From Roseomonas sp. (GTDB lineage: Bacteria; Pseudomonadota; Alphaproteobacteria; Acetobacterales; Acetobacteraceae): a stretch of 6,410 bases of DNA. Below the pieces are notes generated by a model. That model was not told the origin of the DNA. It was given only the letters and a program-made list of their open reading frames with translations, and searched no databases. Shown piece after piece: positions 1 to 5,971 of the stretch. Within the stretch, counting starts at the first letter, position 1; every line of letters begins with the position of its first letter. Location of the stretch: the NCBI GenBank assembly GCA_020249415.1, contig JADCFR010000466.1, positions 1-6,410 of the forward strand, in the 5' to 3' direction. The translations under genes were made by a program, and so were the position numbers.

Positions 1-444
1 ACCGGCTATTCCTTTGGCATGTCGTCCCTGCTGGCGGCGGTGGGGCTTGCACAGCTGGCAAAACTCAGCGATCGCGTGGCGCGGCGACGGGCGATCTTCG
101 CGCATTACCATGAAGCGCTTGAGGATGTGCCGGGCATTGCCTTCATGCCGGAAGCACCTTGGGGAAGGTCCTCACGCTGGTTGACTGCCATGCTGATGGA
201 CCGCGATGGCTTCGGCCTGGAACCTGAGGCGCTGCGCCGCCTGCTGGCCGCTGAGGGGATTGAAACCCGCCCCACCTTCAAGCCCTTGCATCTGCAGCCG
301 GTATTCCGCGATGCGCCACGCGTGGGTGGCGCCGTGGCGGAAGCGCTATTCGCGCAGGGGCTTTGCCTGCCCTCTGGCAGCGGCATGGCACGCGCCGCGC
401 AGGATCGGGTGATCCGCGCCATTCGCGCTGCGGCGCGCGGCTGA
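1..444 (+). CDS. DegT/DnrJ/EryC1 family PLP-dependent sugar aminotransferase, C-terminal part (5' end outside window)
   Basis: The reading frame is open from the left edge (TGYSFGMSS...) to a TGA at 442-444, giving 147 residues. The ATG at 19 is internal, not the start. Family members are usually about 370-400 residues, so roughly the last third to 40% is present; the PLP-binding lysine lies upstream and cannot be checked. Visible hallmarks are SFGMSSLLAAVGLAQL near the left edge (the place of the family's NYRMSN..AA.G..QL helix), a helix of basic residues (RVARRRAIFAHY), GIETRPTFKPLHLQPVF around window positions 259-306, and the closing CLPSGSGM. The ETRP..KPLHLQP and LPSGS motifs are typical of the PglE/WbpE/EpsN group, which transfers an amino group from glutamate to the keto group of a UDP-sugar in the cytoplasm. 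The 4,6-dehydratase at 4019 would make a suitable 4-keto substrate, so a bacillosamine-type transaminase is the best guess. The exact substrate (C3 or C4 ketone) cannot be decided from this fragment. The family call is firm. Confidence 0.92.
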   Translation, partial: TGYSFGMSSLLAAVGLAQLAKLSDRVARRRAIFAHYHEALEDVPGIAFMPEAPWGRSSRWLTAMLMDRDGFGLEPEALRRLLAAEGIETRPTFKPLHLQPVFRDAPRVGGAVAEALFAQGLCLPSGSGMARAAQDRVIRAIRAAARG

Positions 445-449
445 CGCCC

Positions 450-1709
450 ATGCAAATCCTCTATTTGCATCAGCATTTCAGCACGCCTTCCGGCAGCACG
501 GCCACACGAAGCTTCGCCTTCGCCCGCGCGCTGGCGGCGCGCGGCCATCGCGTGACGCTGGCGACCGGGCGCTATCAGGGGGCGGAGACCGGGCTTTCTG
601 CTCCCTTCCGCAAGGGAAGGCGGGAAGGCCGGGTTGCTGGGTTTCGGGTGGTGGAATGGGATATCCCTTACGCCAATGCCATGGGGATCGCGGCCCGCAG
701 CGCGGCGTTCTTGCGCTATGCGGTGGCGGCGGCGCGGCTTGCGCTGCGGGACAATCCCGATCTGGTCATTGCTTCCTCTACCCCGCTGACCGTAGCGCTG
801 CCGGCATTATGCGCCAAGGCTTTGCGCGGTATTCCCTTCATCTTCGAAATCCGCGATCCCTGGCCGGAATTGCCGCGCGCCATGGGCGTGCTGCCGGCCC
901 CGATTGCGCCCGCGATGGAAGTGCTCGCCAATCTCGCCTGTCGCCGCGCGGCGGCGGTGGTGGCGCTTTCAGAAGGCATGGCGGAGACAGCCCTTGCGCG
1001 CGGTGCCGATCCCGCACGGTTGCAGGTGATCGGCAATGGCTGTGATCTTGATCTTTTCGGCCCGCATATCGCCCCCTGGCGCCCGCCCGAAGCCGCGCCT
1101 TGGGAAGTTCTGGCGCTTTATGCCGGCGCCCATGGGCCTGCGAATGGGCTTGGTATTGTGGTGGAAGCGGCACGGCATTTGGCCGCTCGGGGCGAGACCA
1201 GGCTCCGTATCCTGCTGGTGGGTGAGGGGGCGGAGAAAACCGCCCTGATGCGCAAAGCTGCTGGCCTGCCCAATATCACCTTCCTGCCGCCGATGCCCAA
1301 GCGCGAGATTGCCGGGCTTTTCGCTGGCAGCCAGATTGCGCTGCATATCCTGGCCGATTGCCCCGCCTTCGCTGGCTGGACCGCGCCCAATAAGCTGATG
1401 GATGGGCTGGCAGCCGGCCGGCCCGTGATCAGTAACGTCCCAGGCGATGCCGCGCGGCTTTTGACCGAAGGTGGTGCGGGGATGGCCGTGGCGCCTGACG
1501 ACGCGGCTGGCCTGGCGGCAGCGCTGGTCAGCCTGGTGGAAGCCCCCGCGCGCCGCGCTGCCATGGGCGCGGCGGCGCGCAGCCTTGCGGTGCGTCAGCA
1601 TGACCGGCGCCTGCTCGCTGCGCGCTTCGCCGCGCTGGTCGAGGCCATGCCAACCGCTCAGACTGCGCTTTCCAAACCAGCGCATTTCGCCATGTCAGGA
1701 AGGGGCTGA
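450..1709 (+). CDS. Glycosyltransferase family 4 (WbuB-like)
   Basis: This is a 419-residue, GT-B fold glycosyltransferase, probably transferring a sugar from a nucleotide donor to a lipid-linked glycan at the inner face of the cytoplasmic membrane. The N-terminal acceptor domain opens with MQILYLHQHFSTPSGSTATR and continues with the FARALAARGHRVTL helix. EIRDPWPE (residues 133-140) and LSEGM (173-177) are typical of WbuB-type GT4 enzymes. The C-terminal donor domain starts near LALYAGAHGPANGL (221-234) and contains LLVGEG (255-260) and APNKLMDGLAAGRPVI (312-327). The classical E-x7-E pair is not present: the second position is D318, within the PNK..D.LAAG form common in this subgroup. The start is ATG 450, because homologous sequence begins exactly there. 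The upstream in-frame ATG at 363 would add 29 unlike residues and run 82 nt into the aminotransferase gene. No clear Shine-Dalgarno precedes ATG 450; with only 5 nt after the previous stop, translational coupling is likely. Donor and acceptor are unknown. Confidence 0.93.
   Translation: MQILYLHQHFSTPSGSTATRSFAFARALAARGHRVTLATGRYQGAETGLSAPFRKGRREGRVAGFRVVEWDIPYANAMGIAARSAAFLRYAVAAARLALRDNPDLVIASSTPLTVALPALCAKALRGIPFIFEIRDPWPELPRAMGVLPAPIAPAMEVLANLACRRAAAVVALSEGMAETALARGADPARLQVIGNGCDLDLFGPHIAPWRPPEAAPWEVLALYAGAHGPANGLGIVVEAARHLAARGETRLRILLVGEGAEKTALMRKAAGLPNITFLPPMPKREIAGLFAGSQIALHILADCPAFAGWTAPNKLMDGLAAGRPVISNVPGDAARLLTEGGAGMAVAPDDAAGLAAALVSLVEAPARRAAMGAAARSLAVRQHDRRLLAARFAALVEAMPTAQTALSKPAHFAMSGRG
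1697..1705 (+). promoter_or_regulatory. Ribosome binding site for the 2-epimerase gene
   Basis: AGGAAGGGG lies 6 nt before ATG 1712, inside the last codons of the preceding glycosyltransferase. It is a strong purine-rich Shine-Dalgarno sequence and fixes the start of the 2-epimerase gene. Confidence 0.7.
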
Positions 1710-1711
1710 TC

Positions 1712-2818
1712 ATGCTGCCCGAGCTCCATCTTGTTGCCGCCGCCAGGCCCAATTTGCCGAAACTCGCCGCGCTTTGGCATGCGCTGGCCGAGGGGCCGGA
1801 ATTCTGCAAACCCGTGCTGGTCCATACCGGCCAGCATGAGGACCCGGCCATGTTTGGTGTGCATTTCGCCGATCTGGGTCTGCCCACGCCCGATATCGCG
1901 CTTGGCGTTTCGGGCGGCAGCCATGCGGTGCTGACGGGGCGTTCCATGATCGCCTGCGAAACCGTCTGGAAAGCGCGCCGCCCTGCCGCGGTGGTGGTGG
2001 CGGGCGATGTGGATGGCGCGCTGGCGGCGGCCCTTGCGGCCCGCAAGCTTGGCATTATCGTGATCCATCTGGAGGCCGGGTTACGATCGGGCGAGCGTGA
2101 TCTGCCGGAAGAAATCAATCGCCGCGCCATTGATGCAATCTCCGATGTCCTATGGGCACCGGATGAGCCGACAGCAGCAAGGCTCCGTCAGGAAGGCCAT
2201 GCGGCAGCGGCGGTGCGGGCGGTGGGCAATGCCATGGTGGATACGCAGCTGCGCCATTTGGCGGCAGCGCGCGCGAAGCGCCTGCCGCGCGGGCTCTCGC
2301 GCGGGGGGTACGGCATGGTAACGCTGCATCGCGCCGGCAATGTGGACAAGCCGGAGCGCCTGATTGCGCTGCTCGATGCGCTTTCCGCCGCCGCGCGGCA
2401 TTTGCCGCTGGTTTGGCCCATTCATCCGCGCGCCGCGGCGCAAATGAAATCCTTTGGCTTTGTGCCGCCGACCGGTGTGCGCATCACGCCGCCGCTTGGC
2501 TATCTGGAGTTTCTGTCATTGCTTTGCCGCGCGCGGCTGGTCGCGACCGATAGCGGCGGCGTGCAGGAAGAAGCGACCGCGCTTGGCCTGCCTTGCCTGA
2601 CGCTGCGCGGGGCCACTGAACGCCCGGTGACCATCACCGCCGGGATGAATAGGCTGACCTCGCCCGAGGAATTGCCGCAGCGTGTTGCGGAGATTTTGGG
2701 CACTGCGGCACGGCCCATGCGCCCCATCCCGCTTTGGGACGGGCGGGCGGGGTTTCGTATGCGTGAGCATTTGCAAGCATTGCTGGAAGGCGAGGAATGC
2801 CGCGCGATGGTGGCCTGA
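1712..2818 (+). CDS. wecB: Non-hydrolysing UDP-N-acetylglucosamine 2-epimerase (WecB family)
   Basis: The family interconverts UDP-GlcNAc and UDP-ManNAc in the cytoplasm, through loss and re-addition of UDP with 2-acetamidoglucal as intermediate. The protein has 368 residues, close to the usual 360-380, and spans the whole GT-B-like fold. Motifs in order are AARPNLPK (10-17), HTGQH (38-42), GDVDG (98-102), HLEAGLRSGERDLPEEINRR (119-138), TLHRAGNVD (204-212), TDSGGVQEE (279-287) and RGATERPVTITAG (299-311). Residues matching the E. coli catalytic/binding set are R12, K17, D99, E121, E134 and H206. Compared with E. coli-type enzymes, GTRPE is AARPN, GDTTT is GDVDG and HRRE is HRAG. From memory this pattern resembles a separate clade with ARPN, GDVNST and HRPSNVD motifs, so the enzyme is probably active but its sugar specificity is less certain. 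It may instead act on a modified UDP-GlcNAc, as WbpI does. The gene starts 2 nt after the previous stop, behind a strong ribosome binding site. No UDP-ManNAc dehydrogenase is nearby. Confidence 0.93.
   Translation: MLPELHLVAAARPNLPKLAALWHALAEGPEFCKPVLVHTGQHEDPAMFGVHFADLGLPTPDIALGVSGGSHAVLTGRSMIACETVWKARRPAAVVVAGDVDGALAAALAARKLGIIVIHLEAGLRSGERDLPEEINRRAIDAISDVLWAPDEPTAARLRQEGHAAAAVRAVGNAMVDTQLRHLAAARAKRLPRGLSRGGYGMVTLHRAGNVDKPERLIALLDALSAAARHLPLVWPIHPRAAAQMKSFGFVPPTGVRITPPLGYLEFLSLLCRARLVATDSGGVQEEATALGLPCLTLRGATERPVTITAGMNRLTSPEELPQRVAEILGTAARPMRPIPLWDGRAGFRMREHLQALLEGEECRAMVA
2785..2790 (+). promoter_or_regulatory. Ribosome binding site for the second glycosyltransferase
   Basis: GGAAGG lies 6 nt before ATG 2797, inside the 3' end of the 2-epimerase gene. 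It supports the start that overlaps the 2-epimerase gene by 22 nt over later starts. Confidence 0.6.
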
Positions 2819-3978
2819 CGCCCGTTTGGTTTGCGCCGCCGAAGGTGCTGTTGCTTTCCGCCGCGCATCCGCCCGCTGATATTCGTGTGGTGATGAAGGA
2901 AGGTGCCTGCCTGGCTGAAGCCGGCTATGCGGTCACGCATCTATGCCCCGCCCCCGCTTCGGGCGAGGCGCCCGTGCTGGTGGCAGGGGTCGCGATCAGC
3001 ACCTTCCCCGCGCGGCGCGGCGCCTGGCGTCGGGTATTGGGCATTCCGCGCTTGGCATTTCGCGCGGCAGAGGAGCGGGCTGAGGTGATTCATGCCTCGG
3101 AACCCGATGCCTGGGCGGCGGCGCTGCTCGCAGGTTGGTGGACTGGCGCGCGCGTCATTCTGGATGTGCATGAACATTACCCATCGCGCTTGGATGGCAG
3201 GGCGCCGGCCCTATTGCGGCCAGCCTTGCGCCGCCTGCTGCATGGCGCCTGCTGGGTCATGGGGCGCGCCGCCGATGCGGTGGTGGTGGCAAAGGATGGC
3301 CTGGGCGCGCCCTTTGGCGGAGAAGGGCGCGTGGTGAAGGCGCGCAATTATGCGCTCGGTGCCGTATTGCCGCGTGCGCATGTTCCGGGGCCTGTGACGC
3401 TGGTGCATCTTGGGGCGCTCAGCCATGCGCGCGGGGCGATGCACATGCTGGAAGCGCTGGCACTTTGCCCGCCTGAAACACGGCTTTGCCTGATTGGCCG
3501 CTTCACCGATGACAGTGAGCTGGGCTTTTGGGCGCGGGCCGATGCGCTTGGCCTGACGGCACGGATCACCTTCCTTGGCTGGTTGCCGCATGAGGCGGCT
3601 TTGGAGGCCGCAGCGCGCTGCGACATTGCGCTGATCCTGTTCCAGCCCGGGGTAGAAAATCACCGCCTGGCGCTGCCGCACAAGCTGTTCGACGCCATGC
3701 TGGCCGGCTTGCCGGTGATTGCGCCCGCGGAAGCCGAGGAAGTGGCCGCCGTGATCGAAGATGCTGCCTGCGGTGCCTTGGTGGATGCGTCTGATCCCGG
3801 TGCAATTGCTGCCGAGGTGGCACGCATGGCCGACCCCGTGCGGCGCCGCGTTTTGGGTCAGGCGGGGCGAAGGGCAGCGCTGGCGCGTTTCTCCTGGGCA
3901 GCGGAGGCCGCGCGGCTTGTGGCACTTTACGGGCGCCTTACGGGTTTTATGCCGCGCCGCATGGCCGGGGTTAAGTGA
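2797..3978 (+). CDS. Glycosyltransferase family 4, second and distinct type
   Basis: This 393-residue GT-B glycosyltransferase belongs to a different GT4 subgroup from the one at 450. The N-terminal domain carries VLLLSAAHPPADIRVVMKEG (17-36), matching the family pattern HP..D.RV..E...L..AGY, then DVHEHYP (123-129), a variant of the usual D.HEDYP with His for Asp at 127. The donor domain begins near TLVHLGALSHARG (201-213) and contains LIGRFTDD (232-239), ITFLGWLPHEA (257-267) and LALPHKLFDAMLAGLPVI (291-308), where D299 takes the place of the second Glu of E-x7-E. There is no signal peptide or clear membrane segment, so the enzyme should act in the cytoplasm or peripherally at the membrane. 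ATG 2797 is favoured by a well-spaced GGAAGG. It overlaps the 2-epimerase gene by 22 nt in another frame, which points to translational coupling. The conserved part begins only near residue 16, so the first 15 residues are a non-conserved lead-in. Donor sugar and acceptor cannot be read from the sequence. Confidence 0.9.
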   Translation: MPRDGGLTPVWFAPPKVLLLSAAHPPADIRVVMKEGACLAEAGYAVTHLCPAPASGEAPVLVAGVAISTFPARRGAWRRVLGIPRLAFRAAEERAEVIHASEPDAWAAALLAGWWTGARVILDVHEHYPSRLDGRAPALLRPALRRLLHGACWVMGRAADAVVVAKDGLGAPFGGEGRVVKARNYALGAVLPRAHVPGPVTLVHLGALSHARGAMHMLEALALCPPETRLCLIGRFTDDSELGFWARADALGLTARITFLGWLPHEAALEAAARCDIALILFQPGVENHRLALPHKLFDAMLAGLPVIAPAEAEEVAAVIEDAACGALVDASDPGAIAAEVARMADPVRRRVLGQAGRRAALARFSWAAEAARLVALYGRLTGFMPRRMAGVK

Positions 3979-4018
3979 AGCGATTCCAACGGGGGCAGTT
4001 CTGGGCTAGGAAGGGCTG
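3979..4018 (+). other. 40-nt gap between the second glycosyltransferase and the dehydratase
   Basis: This is the widest gap in the + strand gene row. Apart from the ribosome binding site at its right end I see no convincing -35/-10 pair, hairpin or repeat. An in-frame TAG at 4007-4009 blocks any longer version of the downstream gene. Confidence 0.5.
4008..4015 (+). promoter_or_regulatory. Ribosome binding site deciding a GTG start
   Basis: AGGAAGGG ends 3 nt before GTG 4019; its AGGA core is 7 nt away. Together with the in-frame stop at 4007-4009 it makes GTG 4019 the only sensible start for the dehydratase, since the first in-frame ATG would remove most of the first membrane helix. Confidence 0.7.
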
Positions 4019-5947
4019 GTGACCCGCCGCCCTTCCAACCGGATTCTGCTGAATCTGGCCCTTGATGGCCTGCTTGCGCTGCTGGCGCTGATGCTGGCGG
4101 TTTGGGCCATTGCGCCGCGCCATTGGCCGAGCGGGGCCTGGTGGGCGGTGGCGGCACCCGGCGCGGTGCTGGCCTTGCTCGCGGCCGGGGCGGTGTTGCG
4201 GCTGCCGCAGCAATATTGGCGCTTTGTTGGTCTGCGCGATTTGCTGGCGGTGGCGGGTGCGGCTTTCGGTGGCGCGCTGCTGTTTTGGCTGGGCGGGCAA
4301 ATGCTTGGCGGGTGGCAGCCGGCCAATGCGGCCTTTCCGCTGATCCATGCCCTGTTGCTGGGCGCGCTGCTGATCGGCGCGCGGGTGCTGGCCCTGGTGC
4401 AGGCGACGCGCCATGCCGGCGAAGCGGCTGCCGATGCGCAAGCCGTGCTGCTGGTGGGCGCGGCAGAGGGCACGGATTTGTTCATTCGCGCGCTGGAACG
4501 GGATCGCCGCGCGCCGTATCGGGTGATTGGGATCCTGTCGCTGCGGGCGCGGCAGGCCGGGCGGCGCATGCAGGGGCATTTGATCCTGGGCACGGTTGAG
4601 GAAGCGGAAGCCGTGCTTGATCGGCTGCGCGCGGAAGGGCGGCTGCCCGGGCTGATTGTGCTCTCAGGCCCCGATATTGAAGGCCCGGCCTTGGAAGCGC
4701 TGTTGGATGCTGCTGATCGCCATGGCGTGCCGCTCCGCCGTGCGCCCGCGCCGACCAGGCTTGATCCGGCAGGCAGTGACGCCACGCGGCGCGTCGAATT
4801 GCGCCCGGTTTCGATTGAGGATTTGCTCGATCGCCCGCAAGTGCCGTTGGACCGCGAGGGCATGGCGCGGCTGGTGCAGGGGCGGCGCGTGTTGGTGACG
4901 GGTGCGGGCGGGACGATTGGCGGCGAATTGGCACGGCAAGTCGCCGCCCTTGGTCCGGCGCTGCTGGTTTTGCTCGATCACGGCGAGTTCTTGCTGTACG
5001 AAATTGATCTGGAATTGCGCGAAAAACACCCCGATGTGCCGCGCCGCGCTGTGTTGGCGGATGTGCGCGATGAGGCGCGCATTCGCCGGCTGTTTGAAGA
5101 TATCAAGCCCGAATTGGTGTTCCATGCGGCGGCGCTGAAGCATGTGCCGATGGTGGAAAATGATCCGCTGGAAGGCGTACTGACCAATGCGTTTGGGACG
5201 CGCGTGGTGGCGGAGGCAGCGCGTTCAGTCGGCACCGCGGCGATGGTATTCATTTCCACCGACAAGGCCGTGAACCCGACATCGGTGATGGGTGCATCGA
5301 AACGTTTGGCCGAGATGTATTGCCAGGCTTTGGATCGTGAGGCGCGCCATGGTCGCGCGGGGATGCGCTGCATCACGGTGCGCTTTGGCAATGTTTTGGG
5401 CTCGACCGGCAGTGTGGTGCCGCTGTTCCGCCGGCAATTGGAACGTGGCGGGCCTTTGACGGTGACGCATCCCGATATGCGGCGCTATTTCATGACCGTG
5501 CGCGAGGCTGTGGGCCTGGTGTTGCAGGCGAGTGTTGTTGGCACGACCGATCCCGCCGATCAGCCGCCGGAATTGGCCGAAGGCGGCATCTTTGTTTTGG
5601 ATATGGGCCAGCCGGTGAAGATTGTGGATCTGGCGCGGCGCATGATCCGCTTGGCGGGGCTGCGGCCGGATGAGGATGTGGAAATCCGTTTCACGGGGCT
5701 GCGCCCTGGTGAGCGGCTTTATGAGGAATTATTCCACGGCCAGGAACCGCCGCGCCCAACCGCGTTTCCGGGGCTTTTGGTGGCGACACCTCGGACAGCG
5801 GATGCTGCCTTGGTGGGGCGGGCGATTGATGAAATGGCGGCGGCAGGGCGGGCGGGGAATGCACGGCTTGCTTTGCAGCAATTGGCGCGGCTGGTGCCGG
5901 AATTCGCCCATGCGCCGGAAGGGACCGCGGCGGCGGGGCCGCGTTGA
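4019..5947 (+). CDS. Membrane-anchored nucleotide-sugar 4,6-dehydratase (CapD/WbpM/PglF family)
   Basis: The family converts UDP-GlcNAc to UDP-2-acetamido-2,6-dideoxy-4-ketohexose, the entry to bacillosamine, QuiNAc and related sugars. The product has 642 residues, the full length of the two-domain membrane form. Four hydrophobic segments lie at about 9-31, 41-62, 73-94 and 106-126. A first Rossmann-like domain starts at VLLVGAAEGTDLFIRAL (143-159), with GAAEG in place of the usual GAG..G. The linker VSIEDLLDRPQV (264-275) precedes the catalytic extended-SDR domain. That domain shows VLVTGAGGTIGGEL (291-304; NAD-binding G295, G298, G301), HAAALKHVPMVE (369-380), STDKAVNP (413-420; T414, D415, K416) and VMGASKR (423-429), where M424 replaces the usual SDR tyrosine and K428 is kept, as in WbpM/PglF. 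LRPGERLYEELF follows near the end. The start is GTG. It is the last gene of the row and probably supplies the 4-keto substrate for the aminotransferase at the left edge. Family call is firm; UDP-GlcNAc as substrate is inferred. Confidence 0.94.
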   Translation: MTRRPSNRILLNLALDGLLALLALMLAVWAIAPRHWPSGAWWAVAAPGAVLALLAAGAVLRLPQQYWRFVGLRDLLAVAGAAFGGALLFWLGGQMLGGWQPANAAFPLIHALLLGALLIGARVLALVQATRHAGEAAADAQAVLLVGAAEGTDLFIRALERDRRAPYRVIGILSLRARQAGRRMQGHLILGTVEEAEAVLDRLRAEGRLPGLIVLSGPDIEGPALEALLDAADRHGVPLRRAPAPTRLDPAGSDATRRVELRPVSIEDLLDRPQVPLDREGMARLVQGRRVLVTGAGGTIGGELARQVAALGPALLVLLDHGEFLLYEIDLELREKHPDVPRRAVLADVRDEARIRRLFEDIKPELVFHAAALKHVPMVENDPLEGVLTNAFGTRVVAEAARSVGTAAMVFISTDKAVNPTSVMGASKRLAEMYCQALDREARHGRAGMRCITVRFGNVLGSTGSVVPLFRRQLERGGPLTVTHPDMRRYFMTVREAVGLVLQASVVGTTDPADQPPELAEGGIFVLDMGQPVKIVDLARRMIRLAGLRPDEDVEIRFTGLRPGERLYEELFHGQEPPRPTAFPGLLVATPRTADAALVGRAIDEMAAAGRAGNARLALQQLARLVPEFAHAPEGTAAAGPR

Positions 5948-5953
5948 GCCAAC

Positions 5954-5969
5954 CCTGCCGCCGCGCAGG
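5954..5969. terminator. Small hairpin between convergent genes, possible bidirectional terminator
   Basis: CCTGC and GCAGG form a perfect 5-bp stem around a 6-nt loop (CGCCGC) in the 24-nt gap between the stop codons of the dehydratase and the opposing binding-protein gene. The position suits a shared terminator. However, the stem is short, no T-run follows on the + strand, and in GC-rich DNA such hairpins arise by chance. The call is tentative. Confidence 0.3.
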
Positions 5970-5971
5970 CT

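Noticed and set aside
363..449. N-terminal extension of the first glycosyltransferase from ATG 363
   Set aside because: It lies almost wholly inside the aminotransferase gene, its residues do not look like a GT4 N-terminus, and the conserved start MQILYLHQHF begins at ATG 450.
969..1685. 238-residue open frame on the - strand opposite the first glycosyltransferase
   Set aside because: Its composition (many Arg, Gln, Gly, His) and lack of any family motif mark it as a shadow of the GT4 gene. The same holds for the - strand frames at 1528-2130, 3211-3681 and 3971-4579.
4102..4599. 165-residue + strand frame inside the dehydratase gene
   Set aside because: It is a Gly/Ala/Arg-rich alternative frame of the region coding for the membrane helices and has no ribosome binding site or motif.
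4006..4863. 285-residue open frame on the - strand opposite the dehydratase
   Set aside because: It is Ser/Arg/Ala-rich low-complexity translation typical of the antisense frame of a GC-rich gene, with no recognisable domain. The + strand carries a clear full-length enzyme.
5926..5944. CGCGG...CCGCG inverted repeat at the 3' end of the dehydratase gene as a terminator
   Set aside because: It lies in the last codons of a GC-rich gene, the stem is 5 bp, and no T-run follows. Chance is the simpler explanation.
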